NCBI RefSeq assembly: GCF_009695875.1
Contig: NZ_VUNC01000006.1
Span: 93,938-157,937 of the forward strand
DNA: 64,000 nt
DNA from: Olsenella porci
GTDB taxonomy: Bacteria; Actinomycetota; Coriobacteriia; Coriobacteriales; Atopobiaceae
Direction: 5' to 3'
The notes under the pieces are model-generated. The model searched no databases. It was given only the letters and a program-made list of their open reading frames with translations, and was not told where the DNA came from. Both the position numbers and the translations under genes were made by a program. Shown here one piece after another: positions 15,467 through 24,409 of this stretch (position 1 is the stretch's first letter; every line of letters starts with the position of its first letter).

Positions 15467-16453
15467 ATGGTCGGTATTGTTCTAGCCAGCCACGGCAAGT
15501 TCGCCGAGGGCATCAAGGAGTCGGGCAGTATGATCTTCGGCCCCCAGGAAGATGTGGCTGCCGTCGTTCTGACGCCCGACATGGGTCCCGACGACATGCA
15601 CCAGAAGCTGCTTGACGCGATCTCCACCTTCAACGACCAGGAGCATGTGCTGTTCCTGGTCGACCTGTGGGGAGGGACGCCCTTCAACCAGGTTTCCCGT
15701 CTCATCAGCGAGGAGGGGCATGAGGACTGGGTTGCCATAACCGGTCTCAACCTGCCCATGCTCGTTTCCGCGTACGGTTCCCGCATGGGCGCCGAAACCG
15801 CGGTCGATGTGATGAAGGAGATCTATCCCGAGGCGAGGGACGGAATCAAGGTCAAGCCCGAGGAGCTTCAGCCTGCCAGTGCAGCGGCTCCCGCAGCCCC
15901 CGCTCCCGCAGCAGCGGCCGTCAGCGCCATTCCCGAGGGCACGGTTCTCGGCGACGGTCACATCCACTACGCGTACGTTCGCATCGATACCCGCCTGCTT
16001 CACGGTCAGGTTGCCACGGCATGGACCAAGCAGGTCCAGCCCGACCGAATCCTGGTTGTCTCGGACGCCGTCTCGCACGACGACCTCCGCAAGAACATGA
16101 TCATCCAAGCGGCCCCTCCCGGAGTCCACGTCCACGTCATCCCCATCTCAAAGCTCATCGAGGTCGACAAGGACCCGCGCTTTGGTGCCACCAAGGCGAT
16201 GGTGCTCTTCGAGACGCCGCAGGACCTGCTGCGTGCCGAGGAGGGCGGCGTCAAGTTCCCCGAGGTGTGCATCGGCTCCATGGCCGCTACCGCGGAGAAG
16301 ACTGTCATCAACCAGGCGATAGCCTGCGACGAAGACGACGTCAAGACGCTGAAGGCGATTCGCGACAACGGGACGCACTTCTACGTCCAAAAGGTCCCCT
16401 CTGATCACGTTGATGACATCTGGGCTCTTCTCAAAGAGAAGAACATGGCCTAA
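15467..16453 (+). CDS. manX: PTS mannose/fructose/sorbose-family EIIAB (fused)
   Basis: The 328-residue protein fuses EIIA (about 1-125) and EIIB (about 165-328) through an Ala/Pro-rich linker (138-155), a typical flexible hinge. The EIIA phospho-histidine is His9 in LASHGKFA, and the EIIB phospho-histidine is His179 in DTRLLHGQVATAW. It passes phosphate from HPr to the incoming sugar at the membrane EIIC/EIID. The start has a strong AAGGAGGA. Substrate is probably mannose/glucose or another hexose; sequence alone does not decide. Confidence 0.93.
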   Translation: MVGIVLASHGKFAEGIKESGSMIFGPQEDVAAVVLTPDMGPDDMHQKLLDAISTFNDQEHVLFLVDLWGGTPFNQVSRLISEEGHEDWVAITGLNLPMLVSAYGSRMGAETAVDVMKEIYPEARDGIKVKPEELQPASAAAPAAPAPAAAAVSAIPEGTVLGDGHIHYAYVRIDTRLLHGQVATAWTKQVQPDRILVVSDAVSHDDLRKNMIIQAAPPGVHVHVIPISKLIEVDKDPRFGATKAMVLFETPQDLLRAEEGGVKFPEVCIGSMAATAEKTVINQAIACDEDDVKTLKAIRDNGTHFYVQKVPSDHVDDIWALLKEKNMA

Positions 16454-16482
16454 GGGCCCCGATAGGGAGAAGGAGGAAGTTC

Positions 16483-17298
16483 ATGAATCCTATTTCGACC
16501 GTGCTTGTCGTCATAGTGGCATTCCTGGCAGGTATGGAAGGCATCCTGGACGAGTGGGAGTTCCACCAGCCGATCGTTGCCTGCACGCTGATCGGGCTCG
16601 TTTGCGGGCACCCCACCGAGGGCATCATCCTGGGTGGCAGCCTGCAGCTCATGGCACTGGGCTGGGCCAACATCGGCGCAGCCGTCGCGCCCGACGCGGC
16701 GCTCGCCTCCGTCGCCTCCGGCATCATCCTGATGCTGGCGCTTAACGGCGGAACCACCGACGTCACCGGTGCCATCAACACGGCAATCGGCGCCGCAACC
16801 GCGCTGTCCGTCGCAGGCCTGTTCCTCACCATGATCTGCCGTACGCTCGCCATCCCCATCGTCCATGCAATGGACGCCGCGGCGGAGAAGGCCGACTTCG
16901 GGGCCATCGATCGACTCCAGATCGGTGCCATCTGCATGCAGGGTGCACGTATCGCCATTCCCGCCGCCGCCCTGTGCTTCATTCCCGCGGCTGCTGTCAC
17001 CTCGGTCCTGAACGCGATGCCCGCCTGGCTCTCCGGCGGCATGACCGTCGGCGGCGGCATGGTCGCCGCAGTCGGCTACGCCATGGTCATCAACATGATG
17101 GCCACAAAGGAGACCTGGCCGTTCTTCGTCCTCGGCTTCGTCCTGGCAACCCTGAGCGAGCTCACGCTCATCGCCCTTGGCCTCATCGGTGGCTGCCTGG
17201 CCATCCTCTACCTTGGCCTCAAGGATCTTGCCAAGGAGGGTGCCGGAGCCGCTGGCTCTGGCGATCCCCTCGGTGACATCCTGGACGACTACGAGTAG
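16483..17298 (+). CDS. manY: PTS mannose-family EIIC permease
   Basis: It is a 271-residue membrane protein with the EIIC sorbose-type pattern. It starts MNPISTVLVVIVAFLAG and contains PIVACTLIGLVCGHPTEGII and a glycine-rich loop GGTTDVTGAINTAIG. It forms the sugar channel with EIID. Downstream by 29 nt of EIIAB with its own AGGAGGAAG ribosome site. Confidence 0.93.
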   Translation: MNPISTVLVVIVAFLAGMEGILDEWEFHQPIVACTLIGLVCGHPTEGIILGGSLQLMALGWANIGAAVAPDAALASVASGIILMLALNGGTTDVTGAINTAIGAATALSVAGLFLTMICRTLAIPIVHAMDAAAEKADFGAIDRLQIGAICMQGARIAIPAAALCFIPAAAVTSVLNAMPAWLSGGMTVGGGMVAAVGYAMVINMMATKETWPFFVLGFVLATLSELTLIALGLIGGCLAILYLGLKDLAKEGAGAAGSGDPLGDILDDYE

Positions 17299-17316
17299 GA
17301 AGGGGAGTGAATAGAC

Positions 17317-18261
17317 ATGGCAGAAGACATCAAGAACGCTGAGGCCCAGACCAACGGCATCCACCTGACCGTCGCTGACCGTCGTGCCGTCTGCAACCGT
17401 CACCAGTACCTGCAGGGCTCGTGGAACTACGAGCGTATGCAGAACGGCGGCTGGTGCTACGCAATGATCCCGGCCATCAAGAAGCTCTATCCCAATAAGG
17501 AGGACCAGGCAGCTGCGCTCAAGCGTCACCTGGAGTTCTACAACACCCATCCGTACGTCTCCGCACCGGTCATGGGCGTTGTCCTCGCGATGGAGGAGGA
17601 GCGCGCAAACGGTGCGCCCATCGACGACCAGGCGATCCAGGGCGTCAAGGTCGGCATGATGGGCCCTCTCGCCGGCGTCGGCGATCCTGTGTTCTGGTAC
17701 ACGGTTCGACCGATCCTCGGCGCCCTCGGTGCGTCACTCGCCCTCAGCGGTAGCATCGTCGGCCCGCTCCTGTTCTTCATCGCCTGGAACATCATCCGTA
17801 TTGCCTTCCTGTGGTACTCGCAGGAGTTCGGCTACAAGGTCGGAACGGACATCTCCAAGGACCTCTCCGGAGGCCTGCTCGGCAGGGTGACCGAGGGCGC
17901 TTCCATCCTCGGCATGTTCATCATCGGCGCGCTGGTCCAGCGTTGGGTCTCCATCAGCTTCACCCCGGTGGTCTCCTCGGTCAAGCTCGACTCCGCCGCC
18001 TACATCCACTGGGACAAGCTCCCCGCTGGCTACAAGGGCGTCCAGTCCGCGTTTGACCAGTACTTCAATCAGGGGCTCGCTCTGAGCAACACCAAGGTCA
18101 CCACCCTTCAGCAAAACCTCGACTCCCTCATCCCGGGTCTCGCGGCTGTTGGCCTGACCCTGCTCATCTGCCACCTGCTCAAGAAGAAGGTCTCGCCGAT
18201 TGCCATCATCCTTGGCCTCTTCGCCATCGGCATCATCGGCCGTCTCCTCAACTTCATGTAA
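17317..18261 (+). CDS. manZ: PTS mannose-family EIID
   Basis: The 314-residue EIID has the family hallmarks YLQGSWNYERMQNGG and YAMIPAIKKLYP near the N-terminus, HPYVSAPVMGVVLAMEEE, and GPLAGVGDPVFWYTVRPI. Membrane helices lie in the C-terminal half. It partners EIIC, 18 nt upstream. Mannose EIIC/EIID pairs are also receptors for class IIa bacteriocins and some phage DNA entry in other bacteria (family knowledge, not shown here). Confidence 0.93.
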   Translation: MAEDIKNAEAQTNGIHLTVADRRAVCNRHQYLQGSWNYERMQNGGWCYAMIPAIKKLYPNKEDQAAALKRHLEFYNTHPYVSAPVMGVVLAMEEERANGAPIDDQAIQGVKVGMMGPLAGVGDPVFWYTVRPILGALGASLALSGSIVGPLLFFIAWNIIRIAFLWYSQEFGYKVGTDISKDLSGGLLGRVTEGASILGMFIIGALVQRWVSISFTPVVSSVKLDSAAYIHWDKLPAGYKGVQSAFDQYFNQGLALSNTKVTTLQQNLDSLIPGLAAVGLTLLICHLLKKKVSPIAIILGLFAIGIIGRLLNFM

Positions 18262-18272
18262 AGACGGTATCG

Positions 18273-18305
18273 CAGCCCCTCTTGCAGGGCTGGACCCAGG
18301 GGGTC
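18273..18305 (+). promoter_or_regulatory. Two small hairpins between EIID and the DUF956 gene
   Basis: CAGCCC/GGGCTG (18273-18278 with 18287-18292) and GACCC/GGGTC (18293-18297 with 18301-18305) are adjacent. There is no U-run, so partial termination or mRNA processing that lowers expression of the last gene is more likely than full termination. Confidence 0.4.
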
Positions 18306-18387
18306 GCACCCGTTACGCTAATCTGGTCGCAAGGCCTGGCGGCGTGGGGTGCGGCCCCCTCCGCATGACCGCAAAGGGAGAAATGCC

Positions 18388-18789
18388 ATGGTCCAATCCA
18401 TGAACCACGTCGTGGACCTCACCATCAAGGCGACGTCATTAATGGGGCTCACCTCCGTGGGCAATATGATGGTCGGCGACTGCGCCCTCGAGTACTACAA
18501 CGAGAGCAACCCCAACGACTTCATCCAGATCCCGTGGGGCGAGATCGACCACATCGCGGCCGAGGTCCTCTTCAACCGAAGGATCGCCCGCTTCGCTGTC
18601 TTCACCAAGAGGAACGGCACCTACAAGTTCTCGACGCGTGACAACATCAAGACCCTCCGTGCCGTGAGGGAGCACTTCCCCGAGGAGAAGATGCTGCGCT
18701 CCCCCAACGCGATAGAAGTGATGAAGAGGGGGATTCTCTCCATTCCCAAGGCGGTCTCGGGCCATCGCGCTCACGGCGGGGGAGAGTAG
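18388..18789 (+). CDS. DUF956 family protein (ManO-like)
   Basis: It encodes 133 residues starting MVQSMNHVVDLTIKATS, with GNMMVGDCALEYYN and PWGEIDHIAAEV, matching DUF956. Such proteins sit at the end of mannose PTS operons in Gram-positive bacteria (manO) and are thought to be regulatory. The ATG at 18388 follows AAGGGAG. It is the fourth gene of the PTS operon, separated from EIID by 126 nt with hairpins. Confidence 0.85.
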   Translation: MVQSMNHVVDLTIKATSLMGLTSVGNMMVGDCALEYYNESNPNDFIQIPWGEIDHIAAEVLFNRRIARFAVFTKRNGTYKFSTRDNIKTLRAVREHFPEEKMLRSPNAIEVMKRGILSIPKAVSGHRAHGGGE

Positions 18790-18855
18790 CCGCCCCCTGG
18801 CTGTTGCCTTCGTGAAGTGGTATGGCGGCCCCTCGCAATGAGCTGCTCGCGCGCC

Positions 18856-18861
18856 TATAAT
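18856..18861 (+). promoter_or_regulatory. -10 box of efp
   Basis: A perfect TATAAT lies about 65 nt upstream of the efp GTG; the -35 is not evident. Confidence 0.55.
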
Positions 18862-18926
18862 ACGCAAGGTTCTACGTCTTTATGTCCGCGGCACGCGCCG
18901 CGTGGCGCGTGAGAGGAGAGTTCGAA

Positions 18927-19490
18927 GTGGCAACGATCAGCACCGCCGATTTCAAGAACGGCATGGGCCTCAAGATCAACGGCAAGTACTACACCATCGT
19001 GGAGTTCCAGCACGTCAAGCCCGGCAAGGGCGGTGCCTTCGTGCGCTTCAAGATCAAGGACCTCAAGAGCGGCCGCACCATCGACCAGACCTGCAACGCC
19101 GGCACCAAGTTCGAGAACGTGCAGCTCATTACGCGCGAGATGCAGTACCTCTACAACGATGGCGCCGCGTACTACTTCATGGACAACGATACCTACGAGC
19201 AGATTCCCGTCTCTCCCGACTTCATTGGCGACAACGCCAAGTGGCTCAAGGAGAACGACAACTGCAACCTCCTGTATGCCGACGACGAGCTGCTGGGCGT
19301 GAACCCGCCCATGTTCATCGAGGTCGAGATCACCAAGACCGACCCCGGCTTCAAGGGCGACACCGTCCAGGGAGGCACCAAGCCCGCCGAGATCGAGACC
19401 GGCGCCACCATCCAGGTTCCCATGTATCTCAACCAGGGCGAGGTCATCAAGGTCGACACCCGCGACGGAAAGTTCGTCTCCCGCGTCTAG
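18927..19490 (+). CDS. efp: Elongation factor P
   Basis: EF-P relieves ribosome stalling at polyproline. The 187-residue protein has the KOW-like N-domain with the modifiable lysine in KPGKGGAFVR, and OB domains with AYYFMDNDTYEQIPV and the terminal signature IKVDTRDGKFVSRV. The GTG at 18927 follows GAGAGGAGAG; the frame is open further upstream but has no ribosome site. A strong terminator follows. Confidence 0.96.
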   Translation: MATISTADFKNGMGLKINGKYYTIVEFQHVKPGKGGAFVRFKIKDLKSGRTIDQTCNAGTKFENVQLITREMQYLYNDGAAYYFMDNDTYEQIPVSPDFIGDNAKWLKENDNCNLLYADDELLGVNPPMFIEVEITKTDPGFKGDTVQGGTKPAEIETGATIQVPMYLNQGEVIKVDTRDGKFVSRV

Positions 19491-19513
19491 GCGCATCCAC
19501 AGCATGTCAGGGG

Positions 19514-19552
19514 AGCCCGAGCGGCAGACGCCGCCGGGCTTCCGTCGTTTTT
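19514..19552 (+). terminator. Rho-independent terminator of efp
   Basis: AGCCCG-a-GCGGC pairs with GCCGC-CGGGCT around the loop AGAC; a T-rich tract ending in TTTTT follows. Confidence 0.85.
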
Positions 19553-19582
19553 CGGGAGGCGGACCGAGACGCCGGTTACGTC

Positions 19583-19588
19583 TATACT
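19583..19588 (+). promoter_or_regulatory. -10 box of the Asp23/Gls24-nusB-xseB-tlyA run
   Basis: TATACT lies 57 nt upstream of the Asp23/Gls24 gene and just after the efp terminator. Confidence 0.5.
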
Positions 19589-19645
19589 TGAGTAGAAAAT
19601 GCCGAGCAGCGAAGCGCGTCTCGTCCGTCTCGAAAGGAAACCGCA

Positions 19646-20008
19646 ATGGCAGAACCCGAACTCTTCATCTCTGGCATCGGAATATCCAAGAGCGTCGTCT
19701 CGGCCATCGTCTCCGCCGCGGCGGAGAAGGTCGAGGGCGTTGCCCACGTGGGCGGCAACGACATCGCATCCAACCTCGTCTCGGTCTTCACCCGCCGCTC
19801 CGTCTCGTCTGACGCCGCCGTGGAGTCCCGCGTGGAGGACGGGCAGCTCAAGGTGACCGTCCACCTGGCGGTCTTCTACGGCTACCCCTTCACTCAGCTT
19901 GCCGCCTCGGTTCGCGAGGCCGTTGCCTCTGCCATCAACGAGCAGGTGGGCGTCGACGTCGCAGCCGTGGACGTATGCATCGACAGCCTCGTCTTCCCCA
20001 AGGAGTAG
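19646..20008 (+). CDS. Asp23/Gls24 family envelope stress protein
   Basis: A 120-residue protein with the Asp23 fold pattern ISKSVVSAIVSAAAEKVEGV and KVTVHLAVFYGYPFTQLAASVREAV. Family members are cytoplasmic-face envelope proteins, often placed between efp and nusB as here. It ends 5 nt before the nusB start, suggesting an operon. Confidence 0.88.
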   Translation: MAEPELFISGIGISKSVVSAIVSAAAEKVEGVAHVGGNDIASNLVSVFTRRSVSSDAAVESRVEDGQLKVTVHLAVFYGYPFTQLAASVREAVASAINEQVGVDVAAVDVCIDSLVFPKE

Positions 20009-20013
20009 TCCTC

Positions 20014-20637
20014 TTGTCTCAGCACACTCACTTTGGCCCTCGCACCAACGCCCGCAGCCAGGCGCTGCAACTCCTCTTTCAGGCCGAGGCAACCGACCGC
20101 ACCGTCGACCAGGTCCTTGAGGGCGGGGAGTACAGCCTCAGCGACGGTCCGCTCGACCCGTTTGGCGAGAGGCTCGCACGCGGTGCGGACGGCATGAGGG
20201 ACGAGCTCGACGCGATCATCGACACCACGTCGACCAACTGGAGCCTCCGTCGCATGCCTGCGGTCGACCGCAATCTGCTTAGGGTCGCGCTCTACGAGAT
20301 GCTCGAGGTCGACGAGGTCGCCGTTGCCGTGACCATCGACGAGTCGGTGGAGCTTGCGAAGGCGTATGGCACCGACGAGTCCTCCCGCTTCGTCAATGGC
20401 CTGCTTGGCAGGGTCGCGAGCAACATCGAGGCCGGCAACGACGTCGTCGCCGATGCCGTCGCGGAGGAGGAACGCCGTCATCCCGCGAACCAGGTGGATC
20501 AGACCGATGACGGGTTCGAGGAGTACCAGGCAGGCTCGTGGGACGACGTCCCCCAGAGGGACGAGCCCTCTCCGGATGAGGACGTGGCTCCCGAAGGCGA
20601 CGCAGGGGCCGACGACGCCCAGGCGGGTCTGGAGTAG
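20014..20637 (+). CDS. nusB: Transcription antitermination factor NusB with acidic C-terminal extension
   Basis: NusB with NusE starts antitermination on rRNA operons. The NusB domain (about 8-150) begins RTNARSQALQLLFQAEAT and includes WSLRRMPAVDRNLLRVALYEM and ESVELAKAYGTDESSRFVNGLLG. Residues about 155-207 form an acidic, low-complexity tail absent from typical ~140-residue NusB. The TTG start at 20014 has AAGGAG upstream overlapping the previous stop. Confidence 0.93.
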   Translation: MSQHTHFGPRTNARSQALQLLFQAEATDRTVDQVLEGGEYSLSDGPLDPFGERLARGADGMRDELDAIIDTTSTNWSLRRMPAVDRNLLRVALYEMLEVDEVAVAVTIDESVELAKAYGTDESSRFVNGLLGRVASNIEAGNDVVADAVAEEERRHPANQVDQTDDGFEEYQAGSWDDVPQRDEPSPDEDVAPEGDAGADDAQAGLE

Positions 20638-20640
20638 TCC

Positions 20641-20904
20641 GTGGCAAAGCCAGACACCTCTGCCTACAAGACCTTTGACCAGATCACGGGGCGCCTGGAC
20701 CAGATCGTGGACCAGGTGCGCGACAAGGACACGTCGCTCGAGCGCTCGCTCGATCTCTTCGACGAGGCCATAGCGTTGGGTTCCAAGGCAGTCGACCTCG
20801 TCGACTCCACCGACTTCTCCGCGGAGGAGAGGGACAAGCTTCGCGAGGTCTCGGGCAAGTCCTCTGGCAAGGGGGACTCTGCCCAGGCGGGCGAGGGGGC
20901 CTAG
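20641..20904 (+). CDS. xseB: Exodeoxyribonuclease VII small subunit
   Basis: The 87-residue protein has the XseB helical-hairpin pattern FDQITGRLDQIVDQVRDKDT then LERSLDLFDEAIALGSKAVD. It forms a multi-subunit single-strand nuclease with XseA, but no xseA is adjacent. It starts with GTG 3 nt after the nusB stop and ends 1 nt before tlyA. Confidence 0.88.
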   Translation: MAKPDTSAYKTFDQITGRLDQIVDQVRDKDTSLERSLDLFDEAIALGSKAVDLVDSTDFSAEERDKLREVSGKSSGKGDSAQAGEGA

Positions 20905-20905
20905 C

Positions 20906-21703
20906 ATGGCGCGCAGGCGCCTCGACGCGGAGCTCGTGGCGCAGGGATTGTTCTCCAGTCGGGAGGATGCGCTCCGTGCTGTCCTCGCCGGCGAGGTCTC
21001 GACCTCGGATCGCAGGCTCACTTCCCCCGGCGAGCAGGTCAAGCCAGGCATACCCCTTCACGTGAGGGGACACATCCCCTACGTCAGCCGCGGAGGCCTC
21101 AAGCTGGAGAGGGGGCTCGACGCATTTGGCGTTGACCCGGCAGGCCTTGCCTGCCTCGACGTGGGATGCTCGTCGGGCGGGTTCACGGACTGCCTCCTCA
21201 AGCGTGGGGCGGCAAGTGTCCTCTCGGTGGACGTGGGGTACGCGCAGTTCGACTGGTCTCTCAGGCAGGACCCACGGGTGACCCTGCTCGAGCGAACCAA
21301 CGTCGTCGACCTGCCTGGGACGGGGCGCGACGGCACCATCCAGCTTGCCGTCTGCGACGTCTCGTTCACGTCGGTCGAGACGGTGCTGCCTGCGGTGCTG
21401 AGCCTCCTCTCGCCTGCTGGATCGTTCCTCACGCTCGTGAAGCCCCAGTTTGAGGTCGGTCGCGACCAGGTGGGGGAGGGCGGAGTGGTCTTGGATCCCG
21501 CCCTGTGGCTCCAGAGCCTCCGCGGGGTCTCCGACGCGTTCTCCTGCGGTGGCCTGGTCCCGTGCGCCTGCTGTCCCAGTCCCATTACCGGGCACAAGGG
21601 CAACCGCGAGTTCCTCCTGCTTGGCGTGCGGGGGGAGAGCGACTCGCTCGACCAGGGCGACCTCGAGCTCGTGGCCCGGGACGGGTGCGCCATCGTGTGC
21701 TGA
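20906..21703 (+). CDS. tlyA: TlyA family rRNA (cytidine-2'-O)-methyltransferase
   Basis: It has an N-terminal S4 RNA-binding domain (RRRLDAELVAQGLFSSREDA) and a Rossmann methyltransferase domain with YVSRGGLKLERGLD, SAM motif LDVGCSSGGFTDCLL, and VKPQFEVGRDQVGEGGVV. Mycobacterial TlyA methylates both rRNAs at the subunit interface and gives capreomycin sensitivity; the same is expected here. At 265 residues it is full length. A xseB-tlyA-nadK-recN order is common in actinobacteria and Firmicutes. Confidence 0.93.
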   Translation: MARRRLDAELVAQGLFSSREDALRAVLAGEVSTSDRRLTSPGEQVKPGIPLHVRGHIPYVSRGGLKLERGLDAFGVDPAGLACLDVGCSSGGFTDCLLKRGAASVLSVDVGYAQFDWSLRQDPRVTLLERTNVVDLPGTGRDGTIQLAVCDVSFTSVETVLPAVLSLLSPAGSFLTLVKPQFEVGRDQVGEGGVVLDPALWLQSLRGVSDAFSCGGLVPCACCPSPITGHKGNREFLLLGVRGESDSLDQGDLELVARDGCAIVC

Positions 21704-21755
21704 CCCCGTTGCGGTTGCCTCGCCGTCGCAGGGTGGACGCGCCCCTCTCCGCACG

Positions 21756-21764
21756 TGCTAGACT
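21756..21764 (+). promoter_or_regulatory. Extended -10 element upstream of nadK
   Basis: TGCTAGACT reads as TG-n-TAGACT, about 42 nt before the nadK ATG, in the 102-nt gap after tlyA. Confidence 0.45.
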
Positions 21765-21805
21765 CAGGTGACGTCAGGGAACCGAGTCCGTAGGGGTGTG
21801 GTCGC

Positions 21806-22657
21806 ATGAGGGTCCTTCTTGTGCCCAACTACTCGCGCCAGGATGCCGTTGAGGGGGCCAACCAGCTCTCGGACTGGCTTGAGGGCCAGGGGGTTGAGGT
21901 GCACTGGGCGCACGACAAGAAGCTCTTTCCCAACAAGGTGGTCGACACCGAGGGCGTGGGGCTCGTGGTCTCCCTGGGCGGCGACGGCACCCTGCTGCGC
22001 GCGGCCCGCATCGTGGGGTACTCCGAGATCCCGGTGATGGGGCTCTCGTATGGGCATCTAGGGTTTCTGACCTGTGGTGGCCCGGATGAGCTCATCTCGT
22101 CGGTCTCCGACGCGCTTGCCGGCGAGATGCACGTGTCCCATCGTGCCACGCTGGACGTCGAGGTCGACTACGTGCGGCCTGACGGCACGGAGGGGAGCGA
22201 GAGGCGCTTCGCCCTCAACGACATCTCCCTCACCCATGGCGTGAGGGGCGACATGATCGAGTTCGACGTCTCGGTCTCGGGGCACCACGTGGACCGCCTG
22301 CGCGGCGACGGCTTTGTGGTCTCCACCGCAACGGGCTCGACCGGCTACGCCCTCGCAGCGGGTGGCCCAATCGTCACGCCGGAGTTCACGGGCATGGTCT
22401 GCGTGCCCGTCGCCCCGCACTCCATCAGGGCACGCGCGTTCCTCACCGCCTCGTCCGACGTGGTCGAGATAGAGATCAGTCCCGAGCGCAAGGCGGAGCG
22501 CCTGTTCTTTGCGGACGGGCAGCCCATCTGCGCCGGCAGCACGTGCGTGGGGGCGAGGGTGCGTCGCGGTCCCGGGGACATCCTCCTGCTCGACAGGAGC
22601 GCCAAGAGCTTCTACGAGTCCGTGTCGCGCGTCTTCTACGGGGAGCAGGGCCGATGA
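21806..22657 (+). CDS. nadK: NAD kinase
   Basis: NadK makes NADP from NAD. The 283-residue protein contains the catalytic SLGGDGTLLRAAR and GLSYGHLGFLT, then LNDISLTHG and GDGFVVSTATGSTGYALAAGGPI, all hallmark stretches. It overlaps recN by 4 nt (ATGA), so the two are translated together. Confidence 0.95.
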   Translation: MRVLLVPNYSRQDAVEGANQLSDWLEGQGVEVHWAHDKKLFPNKVVDTEGVGLVVSLGGDGTLLRAARIVGYSEIPVMGLSYGHLGFLTCGGPDELISSVSDALAGEMHVSHRATLDVEVDYVRPDGTEGSERRFALNDISLTHGVRGDMIEFDVSVSGHHVDRLRGDGFVVSTATGSTGYALAAGGPIVTPEFTGMVCVPVAPHSIRARAFLTASSDVVEIEISPERKAERLFFADGQPICAGSTCVGARVRRGPGDILLLDRSAKSFYESVSRVFYGEQGR

Positions 22658-24288
22658 TCGACGAGCTCCGCGTGCGCGACGTCGCGCTCATCCACGAAGC
22701 CACCATCGACCCCTCGCCCGGGCTGACCGTCCTCACGGGCGAGACGGGAACGGGTAAGTCCGCCCTCCTCTCCGCCGTGAAGCTGCTGATGGGCGAGAGG
22801 GCAGACGCCTCTGCCGTCCGCGAGGGGGCTGACTCCCTGGAGGTCGAGGGGCGCGTCTTCCTGCGTGGCGGGGACCCCGACGGAGTCATCGTGAGGAGGC
22901 GCGTGGAGGCCACGGGCCGCGGGCGCGTGGACCTCAACGGCAGCATGGCCTCGGTCCGCGAGCTCGCCTCGGGCGTGGGGGCCAGCATCGACCTCTGCGG
23001 CCAGCACGAGCACCAGCGGCTACTCCAGCCTCAGTCCCACGTGGAGCTGCTGGACGCCTGGGCGGGCGACTCGGTTGCGGAGGCACGCGAGGCATTCTCG
23101 CGGGCGCTCGCGTCGGCGCGTGCCGCGGAGCGCGAGCTCGAGCGCGTGAGCGAGATGAGCCGTGACAGCGACGAGCGCGTGGACGAGGCGTCGTTCGTGC
23201 TGCGCCGCATCGACGAGGTGAGCCCCGAGGAGGGGGAGTACGAGCGCCTGGAGGAGACCCTCCCCACGGCGGAGCATGCCGAGACGCTCCTGCGGGCCGC
23301 GGCGGACGCCCACGAGGGCGTCGTGGGCGACGGCGGGGTGTCTGACACGCTCTCGTCGATGGTCGAGGGGCTGCGCGACGCGGCCTCGTACGACGAGCGC
23401 CTTGAAGGCTATGCCGAGCGGCTGGAGAGCGCCCTGATCGACATCGAGGACGTTGCGGGCGACCTGAGGCGCTACCAGGACGGGCTCGACTTTGACCCCG
23501 ACACACTGGGGCGGATGCAGGAGCGCATGGCGCAGCTCCAGGGCCTGCTCAGGAGCTACGGCCCGCGCATGCAGGACGTCTTCGAGCGGAGGGCCAAGGC
23601 GCAGGAGCTCGTGGAGTGCTCGCGCGACGGCGGCAGGCTCGTTGCCAAGGCAAAGGCCGCGCTGGACGAGGCCGAGGGGCTTCTCTCCCAGCGTGCCGAC
23701 GAGCTTGACGCGGCGAGGGCGGAGGCGGCGCCCAGGCTCGCGGACGCTGTGACCGAGCAGATGGCGTTTCTCCAGATGGGGACCGCGTCGCTCGGGATTG
23801 CCCAGCACCGGCTTCCCCGCGCGCAGTGGACCTCGTCGGGTCCCAGCTCGGTCGAGCTGATGTACCGCCCCGCCGCGGGACTCTCGCCGCGTCCGCTCCG
23901 CCGCATCGCCTCCGGTGGTGAGGTCAGTCGCGTCATGCTTGCGTGCAAGGTGGTGCTGGGCGAGGCCGACCACACCGAGACGCTCGTGTTCGACGAGGTC
24001 GACGCCGGCGTCGGCGGAGCAACGGCCGTCTCGCTCGCGCAGGTCCTCGCGCGCCTGGCAAAGACCCACCAGGTGATCGTGGTGACGCACCTTGCCCAGG
24101 TGGCGGTGGTCGCGGACCGGCATTACCTGGTGAGCAAGAGCGGGGGCGAGGTTCCCCAGACCACCATCAGGCGGATTGGGGGAGAGGAGCGCGTCGCCGA
24201 GGTCGCGCGCATGCTCTCGGGCGACCAGAGCGAGGAGTCGCTGGCGCACGCGAGGCAGATGCTCGAGTCCGCTGCCGAGGATGCCTGA
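22654..24288 (+). CDS. recN: DNA repair protein RecN
   Basis: RecN is an SMC-like ATPase that gathers broken ends. The 544-residue protein has Walker A GETGTGKS (29-36), a coiled-coil midsection with the CGQHEHQRLL motif, signature IASGGEVSRVMLA, and Walker B LVFDEVDAGVGG near the C-terminus. The ATG at 22654 lies in the nadK stop. No LexA-like box was seen directly before the nadK promoter. Confidence 0.95.
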   Translation: MIDELRVRDVALIHEATIDPSPGLTVLTGETGTGKSALLSAVKLLMGERADASAVREGADSLEVEGRVFLRGGDPDGVIVRRRVEATGRGRVDLNGSMASVRELASGVGASIDLCGQHEHQRLLQPQSHVELLDAWAGDSVAEAREAFSRALASARAAERELERVSEMSRDSDERVDEASFVLRRIDEVSPEEGEYERLEETLPTAEHAETLLRAAADAHEGVVGDGGVSDTLSSMVEGLRDAASYDERLEGYAERLESALIDIEDVAGDLRRYQDGLDFDPDTLGRMQERMAQLQGLLRSYGPRMQDVFERRAKAQELVECSRDGGRLVAKAKAALDEAEGLLSQRADELDAARAEAAPRLADAVTEQMAFLQMGTASLGIAQHRLPRAQWTSSGPSSVELMYRPAAGLSPRPLRRIASGGEVSRVMLACKVVLGEADHTETLVFDEVDAGVGGATAVSLAQVLARLAKTHQVIVVTHLAQVAVVADRHYLVSKSGGEVPQTTIRRIGGEERVAEVARMLSGDQSEESLAHARQMLESAAEDA

Positions 24289-24297
24289 CGCCGGGGA

Positions 24298-24337
24298 GGG
24301 GTTTGCCGTCATTTTATGAGACTCGATGGCAAGCCCC
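24298..24337 (+). terminator. Hairpin after recN, possible terminator
   Basis: GGGGTTTGCC (24298-24307) pairs with GGCAAGCCCC (24328-24337) with one wobble; a small TCAT/ATGA pairing sits in the 20-nt loop. No U-run follows, and the pyrG promoter begins 20 nt later. Confidence 0.4.
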
Positions 24338-24357
24338 CGCGCACGTCTCGCCCGAGG

Positions 24358-24363
24358 TATTAT
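24358..24363 (+). promoter_or_regulatory. -10 box of pyrG
   Basis: TATTAT lies 46 nt before the pyrG ATG. Confidence 0.45.
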
Positions 24364-24409
24364 GAAGACCCGTAGAGCAGTCAGCGACTCATACGGGAAG
24401 GGTCCATTC

